Source: Pogonophryne albipinna (lineage: Eukaryota; Chordata; Actinopteri; Perciformes; Artedidraconidae). Taken from it: a DNA stretch of 64,000 nucleotides. Where the stretch lies: the NCBI GenBank assembly GCA_028583405.1, contig CM053243.1, positions 28,362,116 through 28,426,115 on the forward strand. The letters run 5' to 3'. Positions 13,427 through 36,060 of the stretch are shown piece by piece. The position numbers and the translations under genes were made by a program. A model generated the notes under the pieces. That model made no database searches, was not told the origin of the DNA, and was given only the letters and a program-made list of their open reading frames with translations. Position 1 is the stretch's first letter. The number at the start of each line of letters is the position of its first letter.

Positions 13427-16400
13427 CTGAGAGGCTACGCTGGAGTCTTGTGAGGGCTCAGAGTTGAGCATGGGGCCGAGGCGATCTTTGACGGACTGCT
13501 TTAGAGACGTGGCCGAGGGCTGCTGGGTGACAAAGGATATGTTCATCACATCATGTATACATAATGCATTTCAACATAGTCTTTGTCAGATTAAAGGTCT
13601 TACATTTAATCTTGCAGTTGTCTTAAGGTGCATCTTTAACATCTAATTTATATGCTGATTTTCTCCTTATCCTAAAGTGCCTCACAACGGTCAGTAAAAG
13701 AAGCGCTCTGTATTATTACATATCATTTTGTATTCACATTGGGTGTGGAGGTAGCACTGACATTAATGCAACAAGTATTTTCAAAGTAGCACAAATGGCA
13801 AAGCCTTGAGAGAATAATGCTCTGGCATTTCATTGAAATACAAATAAACAACAACCAGAAGATTAACAGCGTAAGTCCTGCAAGGAGCCCTTTGATCGTA
13901 ACACTAACAAGCGCCAACATCGACAACATGATTAACACGTTTTATAACTGCCCTATTTTCGTGGCGGCACGTTTTCGAAGCTAGTGCATCCCATTTCAAC
14001 GTGTTTATTTTTACTTAAGAACTTAACGAAGGAATATGCTACTCCACTTCGAGCGATATAATTACTAACAAAAAACTGCTTACAGAGCACATATAGTTGC
14101 AAGAAAAGTATGTGAACCCTTTGGATTCTCCACACATAGCGTTGTGTGTTCCTTCCAAACAACTCAACTTTGGTTTCATCTGTCCACAGAATATTTTGCC
14201 AGTAGTGCTGTGGAACATCCAGGTGCTCTTTTGCAAACTTCAAACGTGCAGCAATGTTTTTTCTGGACAGCAGTGGCTTCCTCCGTGGTGTCCTCCCATG
14301 AACTCCATTCTTGTTCAGTGTTTTACGTATCGTAGATTCGTCAACAGAGATGTTAGCATGTGCCAGAGATTTCTTTAAGTCTCTCGCTGACACTCTAGGA
14401 TTCTTCTTCACCTCATTGAGCATTCTGCGCTGTGCTCTTGCAGTCATCTTTACAGGACAGCCACTCCTAGGGAGAGTAGCAACAGTGCTGAACTTTCTCC
14501 ATTTATAGACAATTTGTCTTACCGTGGACTGATGAACATCAAGGCTTTTAGAGATACTTTTGTAACCCTTTCCAGCTTTATGCAAGTCAACAATTCTTAA
14601 TCGTAGGTCTTCTGAGAGCTCTTTTGTGCGAGGCATGGTTCACATCTGGCAATGCTTCTTAAGAATAGCAAATTCAAAACTGGTGTGTATTTTTTATAGG
14701 GCAGGGCAGCTTTAACCAACACCTCCAATCTCGTCTCATTGATTGGACTCCAGGTTGGCTGACTCCTGACTCCAATTAGCTCTTGAAGAAGTCTTTAGCC
14801 TAGGGGTTCACATACTTTTTCCACCCTGCACTGTGAATGTTTACATGGTGTGTTCAATAAAAACATGAAAACATATAATTGTTTGTGTGGTATTAGTTTA
14901 AGCAGACTGTGTTTGTCTATTGTTGTGACTTAGATGAAGATCAGAACACATTTTTTGACCAACTTATGCAGAAATCCAGGTCATTCCAAAGGGTTCACAT
15001 ACTTTTTCTTGCAACTGTATATACTAATAAAGGACTGGCTTATCTAAAGCCAGTTGAGTAGCACTTGAAATGTTTGGCTCTATGAAACCTGATGTACTTA
15101 TATGATTCTGTTTTCTTCAAGGTTGTGTCTTCCTGGTCGAATGTACTTATTGTAAGTCGCTTTGGATAAAAGCGTCAGCTAAATGTAATGTAATGTAATA
15201 AATGTTTTGGGTTAGTGTTAAGCTTGGACATTTTATAACAACCACACGGTAACATGGTTGAATTTTTACCATGGCTGGTTGTGTCTGAGGCTGCTGATGG
15301 GGGTGGGACAGGCCATCACCCCCCTCCTCTCGATACCAGTGCACCCTGATGAAGCGGTTGTTGAGGACCGCCTCTGGGCTTTGCATAGCGCGCTTAGCCT
15401 CGTCTGGAGAGGCAAACTGGATCAGAGCGCCCTCCGGGTCATTCTGGAAGGCCACCTGTCAAACAAGCATGGTACTGTGAGACATTTCTAGTAACGCTGG
15501 GTGGGTCACACATACTGTCAATCCTGTTAATGCTCAATGGGTAATCAGATCACCTTATTATCCCAAATGTAACAGTAAATGTGTGTACTAAACCCTGGAA
15601 TATCCTTCAGTTTCAAGACTTTCCAAAACGTATTTGACCTTAAGTTTCTTCTGTAATTTTAGCTGGCTTCAAACCAACTGTTGTTAATTGTATTACTTAG
15701 TTAAGATTAATCAATGGCTTAAACAGCCTTATTTTGAACACATGTTGAATATAACAAACTTAATATTAAACATAAACCATTACTCAAACGTAAAAATCAT
15801 AAACATCCTTCCTCTGTGTCAAACTTTCTACTGATATCGTTTTAAAACACTTGAATTTTCTCCACACACACACACACACACACACATACACACACACACA
15901 CACACAGTATATTATTGACCTAATGTACTGCATCACAGGTTGCACTACACAGTAACTACATATGTTTCCAATATACTGACCTATAATTGATTGACTAGTA
16001 ACAATCATAGCTGCATTGTCATAAAGACAGAACAACACAGGGACTGACCTGTAGGTTGACAATGGTACCGAACTTGCTGAAATGTTCATTGAGTTTGCTG
16101 ATGTTGTTGAGCTCCGAAGGAATTTGTCGAACCAGCAGCTTGGCGTTGGCAGAGAATGGGACTCTGTTGTGATAGCCCTGGTGGTTGGGTTGGTTAAAGT
16201 TGGGTCTGAAGTGAGAAGAGAGGAGTTAAACAATTCAAAGTGAAAGGTGCATTACTGCTGGGTTTAAAAGGCAGCATACAGCATTCGTTGTTTATACGAC
16301 CGGAAATGGGTCTCTTACTTGTCAAACCAAGGTTTCTTGGGGGGGAGGCCTCCATCGTGGGAGAGAGGCGGTCTCTTCCTCGCATTAGACTCCATAACGA

Positions 16401-19400
16401 TCCTCATGTTGTTCGGGATCTTGTCTGAGGAGAGACAAAACAACAACAGGTCAGATTTCAGTCCACATAATGCAAAACACTGGTAATATTCAAAGTGGAA
16501 TCTTTTCATAGGAAATGACAGGGAATGATGGGAATAAAATAGAAAAGTAGACCTAATAGGCTGAGGCTGTATATGGAGACAAAACTGTGATGGAGGATAG
16601 TCTATGAAAAGATGCATGTTATCCTGATTGGAAAACATGGGGTCTTCAGCTTTAAGAGTATGTAAACCAACTGTATGCTGGCTTAACTATGTATTACCAA
16701 TAATTATTTTTATTTACAGACCTTTGCAACTTCAAGCACATTATTCGAAAAGAGATCTACACTGAAAAGCAAGCCTTTTAAAAAGAGCCAAAACACAGCA
16801 ACAGATCATCACATCGGAAAGCCTGCCAATTGTATGACAGACAGTACATTGATGTTTAAAGACAATCTATGCAGAGCTCAAATGGTCCAGTTCATGTTGA
16901 ACAATACCTCTGGGTGGATGGTCCACCTCCCCCATTGTGAGGCCAATCAGGTTGGGTCTCTGGGCATTGACCCGATGGCGGTACATCGGCCTGGAGGTAT
17001 TGGTGATGCTGGGAGCCTCAGGGTTGTACACATCCGTTTCAGGGTTGTACACATCCGTTTCATAGTTGTCTGTTCAGCAGGGATAATATACATTAACTCA
17101 CTTTAGAGAAAAGTAAGGTATAGCAACAGCAATTTGTAAAAACAAAATCACATGTTTTACTTGAAAAAGAAACACAACTATTACCAGGAAGGAAGAGTGG
17201 CAGGGCGGCCTGGGGGAGTGAGGAGCGCATCCCAGAAGTGACGATGGTGGGCACAGAGCTGGTCATTGAGTTGGGAGGAGCATCCATGCCCGACGGTTGC
17301 AGAGGAGGAAGAGGAGGAGGTGGACCTGTATCAGACAGATTTAAACTAAATGTTATAGAATGACAAATTAAAGCAGAACCCAAACTGGTGAAACTATATT
17401 CGTGAATCCAACCTGTTCTTAACATGTCATAACTAACTGTTGACCAGGTAGGTAACTTCTGTTATTTTTTCTCCTGTTCACTCCTAGCTACAGCAATAGC
17501 CAATTAATCAACATTTAATATTAATCATATGAATTAATATATTCTCATAATATAAAGATAATAATTCTTGAACCTTGTCTAAATCGAGTAAAAGTTTGGG
17601 CCTTTTATTATAATCTTAGTCAATTAAAGGTGGGGTAGGTAATTTTGGAGAAACCAGCTCGAGTGCCTAGAATTTGAAAATACACAGCCGGAAGAAATCT
17701 GCCACTTCCGTACAGAGCCCCTCCTCCAACACACACGAACGCGCACATGACCAATGAGGGCACGAGATAAGTTTGTGCACAGATGGAAGGCTGACAGGCA
17801 GGTAGGCCATCCAGTCATTTTAGCCGGGCCGGCTCAGATGATTGGTCGTGCTTTTTACAGTACCATGGCTTCCACAGATGACATTTTTTTATGGATTTTT
17901 TGTCAAAGCACTTAAGATATTCATTGCCATCGGGATGTTAAGAGCATTCCATGGAATATAACAAAAAGTGTATCTCGAGCTGGTTTCTCAAACTTACCTA
18001 CCCCACCTTTAACAAACACAACTTTGGAGATGAACATTGTAGTCGTGGACATCATAGTCACAGTTTTTGTATCTGAAATTAGGTTCTGACATTCGATGAT
18101 CAAAATATTTTGAAAAATGTTGTTATTACCTATCGGGCCCTACACAATTCATAGAAATGTGTGAATCCCTACCTGCAACAGGTGGAAGGCTGGGAGGGAG
18201 AGACCCTGGTGGGGGCACGGGGGGCCGCAGGTTCACAGGGGGGGGGTTCATGAGAGGGGGTGGTGGGGGGAGGCCTGGAGGCGGTGGGGTGTCCACACCT
18301 GGGAGTGGTGGAGGTTGGAAGGGCAGCATATTGGGCAAATTGACATCCTCCACTACCACTGGGTCACTTCCATGGTCAAAAGGACACATGTCTCCTCTCA
18401 TGCAGAAGCCCTTTTCTGGAAAACATTACAAACAAGGGAAGAACATCAAACACACAGAACTACAACAACAACAAAAAAAGACAATTTATCGATTTTAATG
18501 GGTAATATTTGATAAGCGTTCCTTACCATCATAGTCCCGGCAGCGTTTCCTCTGTTGGGGGGGCGGGCCCCTGTTGAAAAGGACACGATCCACAGGAGGC
18601 CCAGGACGGAAGTCCGACCAGCTTTCAGTGGTGTTGTTGCTATGGTGATGTGTGGGGGCAATGACTGTAATGGTGCTACTCAATGTTGGCACGGGGAAGT
18701 GTGAGGTGGTTGCAGTGGGAACCAGGGCTGCTGGGGTGTAGCCATCCCCCCCCTCGGGCCGAACCGGGGCCAGATCTAACTTCAACTTTCCCGAATCCCG
18801 TTCTGCAAAAAGACAAAAGTTGCCTCTTTATAACATGTATACAAGTGAGAAAATAAACAGACACATTATAAACTTATACACCTTGTTTATATTGTTGTTG
18901 TTCCTTTTCCTTATAAGCACTCATGATGCCATCACTACTCAATTCTATCAGTTCCAAATGCTCAGGTCAACGCTGATACGTCATCATATACAGTAAGTCA
19001 TTAATAACTGTTGCAGATCAAAAAAGCTGAAAATAAATTAGACATAGAATCCAGGAGATAATTATTGTATTGTCTTGTTTGTCATCTCTTATCTAAGTAG
19101 ATTCATTTTGGAAGGTCAGCAGAAAACCAGATCATAGTTCGAATGGAGTGAGTTTTGAGTAGAGTGCAGATTGTAAAAGAAAGGCATTTCAAAATCCAGG
19201 ATTTGGTGTCATTGCTCTTTCGTGGAAAAACAATGTTCTCAAATGAAAGGCACAAATTGACCTTGCTGGTGCTGTGTAGAAAACTGTAGACCAGTTCAGT
19301 TCCATCAACCAGGTTCTTACCTCTACTTTTAGACAGAGTTCTGCTCTGTGACCGGCTCCTGCTACGAATTCTATCTCTCTCTCTGTCTCGGGTTCGATCC

Positions 19401-20451
19401 TTGCTCCAGCTCCGGCTTCGGCTACGACTGTAACTGCGGCCTCTTCTGCGATTGTAGCGATCTCTGTACGAGTCCCTCCTTGGTGGGACGCGGTCATATT
19501 CCCTCTTCCTGGAACGGTCGTCTCTCTTGCGATCATCTCCTCTCCTTGAACTTCAGGGAAACAAGGCACGACAAGCGGTGAATTAGTGAGTTAAAAGACA
19601 AGTAGATTGAGAAAGTTGAAACATGCAGTTGCACACACCTGATATCCCTGCTGTAACGAGAGCTTGATTGCGGTGGGCTGTGATTCACCCGGCGAGGAAC
19701 CTTCTTCTCCCGATCGTCTTCTCGGTTTGTCTAAATACAGTAAAAGTAACTTTGTTATAACTTTTGTATAAATATTTTGATGGCCACTTATATGAGTGGT
19801 ACTTTATATCGTGTTGTACTATTATATTCATGTGTGATGCAACAACAGTATTTTTAAAATAGTTTTCCGCTCAGTAATACCTCGTCTTTTTTCTGCTCGT
19901 CTTTCTCAACTTTGATCAGAGTGGATGGTGGCTCTGGCTGCGGGAGGTAGTTTTTGTTGTCAATGGCTTCAAACAGCTTATCCACAAAAGGCTGTGTCTC
20001 TGAAAGATAATGATAGTGCACATGCATGAGTATATATTAGATTAGACAGGAACAATAACACACATTGGCTCAGGTAATAAATGTAACAAAGCTTCCAAAA
20101 TACAGCCTGCATGAAGCAGGGAGATGAAATACCTTTCTGGAGAAATACATCCAACTGGTCTATACAAAGGGCTTTAAGTTCCTTTTCACTTTTGTCTTTC
20201 TTCACCAAAGCAACAACATACTTGGCGAGGGCAGAAGGGTCTGCATCACAGCTGGAATAGAGAAAAGACACAAACGAACACAAATAAATAACATGTAAAT
20301 GTCACATTGTCTGTTTCTAAAAGCATCACCTTATAACTCTATAGTGGTTAAAGCTGAGTTAAGGAAACACCTGTGTCGCTAACAGTACTTACATGGGCTC
20401 GAGGGTTTCAGACAGCCATGTTTTCAAGGCATCAAGGTTTTCAATTATCAT
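9975..20451 (-). CDS. rbm26: RNA-binding protein 26 (22 coding exons, 997 aa)
   Basis: Nuclear RNA-binding protein of the RBM26/RBM27 family, linked to exosome targeting and RNA processing. Coding exons in transcription order: 20393-20451, 20133-20251, 19881-19999, 19639-19730, 19321-19550, 18527-18802, 18173-18415, 17185-17325, 16908-17069, 16319-16424, 16049-16205, 15270-15455, 13427-13522, 13246-13317, 13059-13157, 12870-12944, 12312-12479, 12015-12119, 11727-11924, 10937-11023, 10512-10625, 9975-10064. All junctions are GT/AG and keep frame (2994 nt with stop). Domains: PWI-like N-terminus (about 1-100, [20 protein letters not shown]), RS-rich stretch (130-206), CCCH zinc finger (C294-x8-C303-x5-C309-x3-H313), proline-rich region (about 320-440), RRM1 (536-611), helical/coiled-coil segment (690-835), RGG-type repeats (836-870), RRM2 (877-950), acidic tail ending SWRR. 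RBM26 rather than RBM27 is supported by the N-terminus [19 protein letters not shown] and by [14 protein letters not shown]. Length is close to the mammalian protein (about 1000 aa). Oddities: a 7-residue tandem duplication in exon 9, a GT repeat as the intron-13 donor, and a NAGNAG acceptor at exon 14. Confidence 0.95.
10795..10915. repeat. Dispersed teleost repeat fragment
   Basis: It lies in rbm26 intron 20. It contains CTGCATTTAACCCATCCTAG and AGGAGCAGTG, which recur with small changes at 23475-23512. Two copies in one window indicate an interspersed repeat (SINE-like or LINE tail). The class is not determined. Confidence 0.5.
11630..11645. repeat. Poly-C tract in rbm26 intron 19
   Basis: Sixteen consecutive C residues, 81 bp into intron 19 from the exon 19 donor on the minus strand, where they read as a G-run. 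Confidence 0.9.
13397..13426. repeat. (CA)n repeat forming the rbm26 intron-13 splice donor
   Basis: On the coding strand the exon ends ...CTCTCAG and the intron begins gtgtgtgtgtg, so the donor site is the first unit of a GT repeat of about 30 bp (with one interruption near 13402). See findings. Confidence 0.9.
14094..15017 (-). mobile_element. Internally deleted Tc1-like transposon
   Basis: A 924 bp element in rbm26 intron 12, inserted at TA (14092-14093 and 15018-15019). The inverted ends read (C/T)AGTTGCAAGAAAAAGTATG..., about 30 bp. The left end has lost one A and carries C to T at the first base. Inside is the N-terminal half of a Tc1 transposase. Full-length Tc1 elements are about 1.3-1.6 kb. 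Here the transposase runs directly into the left inverted repeat, so the C-terminal half has been deleted. It is non-autonomous. Confidence 0.93.
14124..14636 (-). pseudogene. Truncated Tc1-like transposase
   Basis: About 171 codons starting [20 protein letters not shown]. The order is paired helix-turn-helix (residues 1-110, including [15 protein letters not shown]), a GRTPRRKP linker, then the start of the DDE catalytic domain with [13 protein letters not shown] holding the first catalytic Asp. It breaks at WRIQ, at the internal deletion junction, so the second Asp and the final Glu are missing and the protein would be inactive. The frame is otherwise intact, suggesting a fairly recent deletion derivative. 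It lies in the same orientation as the host gene rbm26. Confidence 0.92.
15125..15202. repeat. Retroelement 3' tail (SINE/LINE type)
   Basis: It contains GTCGCTTTGGATAAAAGCG followed by TCAGCTAAATG and an (ATGTA)n-like tail, a very common 3' end of fish non-LTR elements and their SINEs. A diverged version (TTGCTTTGGACAAAAGTG) occurs at about 33067. The 5' part is absent or unrecognisable. It lies in rbm26 intron 12, beside the Tc1 element. Confidence 0.6.
15865..15905. repeat. (CA)n microsatellite in rbm26 intron 11
   Basis: About 41 bp of CA with one T interruption near 15887. Confidence 0.9.
17628..18008. mobile_element. Complete TTAA-flanked MITE (piggyBac-type)
   Basis: A 381 bp element in rbm26 intron 7 with TTAA on both sides (17624-17627 and 18009-18012). 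The inverted ends read AGGTGGGGTAGGTAA and continue for about 38 bp as ...GAGAAACCAGCTCGAG, with a few mismatches. It has no coding capacity. Homologous ends occur at 1-106, up to 56439 and from 63731, which defines a family. The TTAA target is characteristic of piggyBac transposition; the mobilising transposase is not in this window. Confidence 0.88.
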
Positions 20452-20639
20452 TTTAGATCCAGCCAAACTTTCCCTCCACGACGGCCAGAATTAATACTAT
20501 CTGGGGCGAAGTAGAGTCTATATGATTAAAATGATAGTCGACATTAGCTAGTGAAACAATCCACTTCAATGGACTTAGCTCAACAGCCGCGTTCAGGTTG
20601 GCTAGCTTAGCTACGCTAGCATGCGTCTTTCCAGGCCAC

Positions 20640-20880
20640 AAACGTGCTGCACGATTCCTCGACTCTCGTCAAGTATTTACAATGGAAATGCAGAAGGGGG
20701 TAATATATTACTTATTTACGTCGGATCAGCTAACCGGTAAGATTGTAAAGTATTTATATAAGTTGAACTTATTGACGTACACAAGCTAAACTTGCTACTT
20801 TATCCCCTCTCCAGCTAACATGCCATGACGACTATTTACTTCCGCTTGTGTTCCCGTTGGTAAAATATCGCGAGAGAGAG
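20640..20880 (-). promoter_or_regulatory. rbm26: rbm26 promoter region
   Basis: It lies upstream of the rbm26 start codon (20451). The minus strand carries TCTCGCGA (20868-20875), a core-promoter word common at housekeeping vertebrate promoters, and GCGGAAGT (20838-20845), an ETS-type site. No TATA box is seen. The transcription start site is inferred only. A TATA-less promoter of this type suits a broadly expressed RNA-binding protein. Confidence 0.5.
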
Positions 20881-23095
20881 TTAGGAAAGGACTCAAGACA
20901 TTAGGAAACAGTACACATTATGATTTTGTAAATTATGAATAACAGGTATATACATGGCCAATTGAAAACTGTACAGTGAGTTTTCTTTATTAATTTACAG
21001 ACTTTGGAAGTAATGGAATACATGAAGTGCATAGAGTAGGTTATTTAATAAGGATACCAACAAATGTAACTGTTACTGTATTCCCATAAAAAAGAAGCGA
21101 TCAGATTATGGTTACTTTTTTTTAAATGGGGATTACTAGTTATTTTATTAAAAATGTTTTCAGGAAATTAGTAATTGTAACGGAAAACCTTCTTAAAATA
21201 ACCCTCGAGTCTTAACCCTTTTTATTTATTATTAACAGAGAAAGGGCCACATGAAAATGCAAAGAAATACATGCACCAATAATAATATAAAAAGGAAAAC
21301 ATGTCTACTAGTGTATTGAATTAACAGGATATTAACTTATTAATAATTGTACGAAAGCATTTTAAGATTGAGGATCTGTGTGCTTTTATCCATTTACAGC
21401 AGGATTGTATAAACCTAGTCCGCAGAGACTGGCGAACTAGTGCCGTTCAAGTTCTTGAATTACCAAGTGTGGACTGGTACCTGGAGAATTGCCAGGTAGC
21501 CCATAAAACACTGTTTGTGCTATAAGCTTGACATTTGTTAAGAGGATTTAAAATCCTTAATTTCCATAAACCAACTATAAGCCATAGAAAGTGTTTCTTG
21601 GAACAAGCAGGAGTAGTAATTAATTGGCAACCCTAATTAACCTTCTTCTTAAGTAGCTAAAAGTTATCAATTTATTCACAGACCTGTTTGGAGCATTTCT
21701 TATTTTGTATCTAAACTGTTACATTTGTATTCTCAAATCTCCTTGTGTGAACCTCTTATCTGACTTATCTTTTATTTTTATTCTCATTGCTGTTAAAGCC
21801 CTAACACCTGAATTTTCCTTACGGGGATGAATCAAGTTTATATCATCTTATGGTATTCCTAATGTCCTTTATGATATAACTGTATTACTGTATATAAATG
21901 GCAATGCATTACATTGCTTGGGTGCACAGTATTGTGTGTCACAGGAATTGTTTTATCAGAGAATAAGTGATCAACCACACACCCACTCATGCACAGGAAC
22001 TGCAGGAGAAAGATCTATTTTAACTAGCTATAGCTTACCATTTTCTTACAATTGGCCTGTGTGTGTATACTTAAACATGTACAAATATGTTTCTGCTGAT
22101 AGTGCTTGGTGACACAGCTGGAAGCTAGCATGCTTTCTCCAGCCCTCCATGAAAGCAAATGTTTGTACGTTAAAGAGGATTCAATAAGTTAATTGAGATA
22201 CATTTTTCATTAAATAACATAACATGCATAACAAATATGCATCTGGCTTAAATATATTCATTTATGTATGGTTTAGGTCAGTGGTTCTCAAATGGGGGTA
22301 CGCGGACCCAGGTACAAAGGTCAAAACCAAGCAAAGTAAGTTTTCCTTTGTTTGGTCCCCAACTGTGGAAAACCTTAATACCTGATGTCTGTTGAATCTG
22401 TCAACTCGTTTATATCAGGGATACAAATAATCAGAATCAGAAATCAGAAACATGTTTATTGCCAAGTAGGTTTTAACCTATGGTTTTAACACATAAGAGA
22501 TTCAAATCAAAGATTCAAGATTCAAAGGCTTTAATGTCATATGCACACGAACTACAGTGTAGAAATGGCAAAGGAAATCTTGAGTCCCGAGCTCCTCCAA
22601 CAATGCAACATGTTATATACCACATAAAACAATAACAATTTTTTTTTTTTAATTGTGCGAGTAGAATTGAAAGAGGAATTTATCTTGGTGTTTCTGGTGC
22701 ATAAATAAACAAATATACATAAAAATAAAACAATGATAAAAATATATATAATAAAATGAAATATGTGCAGTAACAATGTGCAGAATTCGGAGGGTTGTGC
22801 AGGACTGAGTGTTAGGATGAACAATGTGAATACAATTGCTTACTACAGCTTTCCAATACATTAGATCATTTATTTTCAATGTATTCTATGTAAATAACAT
22901 TTTTATATGCCACTGTAGAGCACATTGATTTGCATTGTGTCCGAAGTTGTCGGCAGGATCAATAAGTCCAAAGCGCAAGGAGAATTCCCTCGAGGGAGAA
23001 TTCTGGAAAGCTGCCTGCTCAAGTCCTGAAATGATCCAGTGTGGTCTTGAGTACCAGTTCGCCTATAGGCCTACGTCAATGTGTGTTCTGGGTAC
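20881..23095. other. Intergenic DNA between rbm26 and cyp27c1, with transposon scraps
   Basis: AT-rich and without exons. At 22279 the text GTCAGTGGTTCTCAAATGGG matches the terminal motif of Charlie-type hAT elements (one end only). At about 22361-22420 a stretch resembles 26250-26310, the 5' flank of the L2 copy in cyp27c1 intron 8. At about 22430-22620 there are tails resembling LINE 3' ends (TTTATTGCCAAGTAGG). The remainder shows nothing I can assign. Confidence 0.5.
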
Positions 23096-23445
23096 ATACA
23101 CTACCATTCAAAAGTTTGGACACACATTCAAAGTTTTGTATTCATTTTAATTTGTTCTACATTGTAGATGTATACTGAAGACATCAAAACTATAAAAGAA
23201 CACATATGGAATTATTTAGTAAACAAAACAATTGTTAAAGAATCCAGAATATGATTTATATTTTGCTGGCAGAATGTTGAGGTATTCATGCTGGTTAAGT
23301 GTGCCTTGAATTCTGAATACATCACCAACAGTGACAACAGAAAATCCCCCCCACACCATCACACTTCCTCCTCCATGCTTCACGGTGGGAACCACACATG
23401 CAGAAACCATCCGCTCACCTTCTTGTTGCACTTTTGTCATTACAC
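23096..23445 (-). mobile_element. Tc1-like transposon fragment with C-terminal transposase remnant
   Basis: The left end begins with the known Tc1-like terminus CACTACCATTCAAAAGTTTG just after TA. On the minus strand a frame (from 23440) contains HGGGSVMVWGGFS, the conserved block around the second catalytic Asp region of Tc1 transposases, followed by LNQHEYLNIL. The opposite end and the N-terminal half are missing. It belongs to a different Tc1 subfamily from the element at 14094-15017. Confidence 0.8.
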
Positions 23446-23449
23446 AGTA

Positions 23450-23640
23450 CAGGTACTACATAACAAAATGGTTTCTCTGCATTTGACCCATCCTAGTGTT
23501 AGGAGCAGTGGGCTACCATTATGAACGGCGCCCGGGGAGCCGTGTAGGGAACAGTGCCTTGCACACCACGGTAGCGCTTAATCTTGCCGGGACTTGAACT
23601 GGTGACCTTCCAGTTGCCAAGCCAAGCCCATATGGACTTC
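23450..23640. repeat. Dispersed teleost repeat fragment (second copy)
   Basis: It contains CTGCATTTGACCCATCCTAG, AGGAGCAGTGGGC and GGCGCCCGGGGAGC followed by GGGACTTGAACTGGTGACC. It is homologous to the fragment in rbm26 intron 20. The class is unassigned. Confidence 0.5.
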
Positions 23641-23649
23641 GCCCCCTAT

Positions 23650-23770
23650 GGACTTCACCACCTAATTCAGAACGCTGCTGCTTGAGTCCTCACTAACACT
23701 AAGAAAGTGGATCACATCACTCCAGTTCTGAAGTCTTTACACTGGCTTCCTGTATGTCATCTGCTTACAT
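23650..23770 (+). mobile_element. L2-type LINE reverse-transcriptase fragment
   Basis: Plus-strand translation gives an LIQNAAA-like start, then DHITPVLKSLHWLPV, the conserved C-terminal block of L2-clade reverse transcriptases (the same block as in the copies near 25400, 28900 and 43150). About 120 bp remains. Confidence 0.7.
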
Positions 23771-23849
23771 TGCCCACACTGTCACTTTATGAGTATTGTG
23801 GACTTATACATTGAAATTGGACAAACACGACAAACACAATGTTTATAAT

Positions 23850-24542
23850 AATATTTAGATCTTTATTGTTTTCCAACGTTTTATTGGAGCTAAAGTAACA
23901 AATGGTAGAAAAAGAAAAAAGAGCAGATAAATAAAAAGTTATTAAAATATTATTTTTCCTCTATACAAACCAAAGTGATCCTTTTAAAACTGCACAGTCT
24001 TACAAATGGTCTCCTCTTGCACAAACTGTTATATACATTATCCTAATAAAATCATGATGTAACAGATATTCTGGCTAAATGATTGTATTTACTGAAAAAT
24101 CATAAACAGTGTAGTCTACAGATGTTTTGAACCAGTACATAGTGTGAAAAAATACAAATAGATACATAATGTATTTAATTAGGTGAGTAAAGAATCCACT
24201 TTTGCTTTATTTGGTTGGCAACAGAAACTAATTTGTTCTGAATCACAGGAAAAGTTCCTTTTCCATTTAAAAAGAAAAACATTCCTATGATTATAATTTT
24301 TAAATTGAAAATAGAAAAGCTGTTTTTGTGTACCTAATGTGTTTGATATAGTGATTTAACTTAGGTAGGAAAGGAAGTGTGAGTATATAGATTGTAATAA
24401 TTTCCTCCCCCCCGCACACTATTTTGAAGTAAGTAAAACAGTCTTCGCTCGGTACCTAAAATCTGTGACGAGATAAAGATATAAAAGTTAAATGAATGGT
24501 ATCATTTCAAACACAGTACAGTATACCATGTGGAGTGTGAGA
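23850..24542 (-). other. cyp27c1: cyp27c1 3' UTR with poly(A) signal
   Basis: It extends from the cyp27c1 stop to an AATAAA on the minus strand (complement of TTTATT at 23862-23867). The interval is AT-rich with no recognisable transposon. The end is inferred. Confidence 0.55.
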
Positions 24543-35961
<11,419 letters not shown>

Positions 35962-36060
35962 TATTTGGATACTCCGTGAGCACACAAAAAAGATGTATGA
36001 TTGAGTCTTTTTGCAAAGTATTTAAACTGTCGAATTGATATCTGCAGATGCTCCTGGCAC
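35962..36060 (-). promoter_or_regulatory. cyp27c1: Presumed cyp27c1 core promoter
   Basis: Directly upstream of the ATG, the minus strand has TTTAAATA (36026-36019), a TATA-like word about 60 nt before the start codon. No CpG-rich sequence is seen. The transcription start is not known, so this is a weak call based on position and one motif. Confidence 0.25.

Noticed and set aside
35962..35985. Upstream in-frame extension of cyp27c1 (reading CSRSIQI before MAMLNHL)
   Set aside because: The upstream codon is GTG, not ATG; the first ATG at 35961 gives a normal mitochondrial presequence and the expected length.
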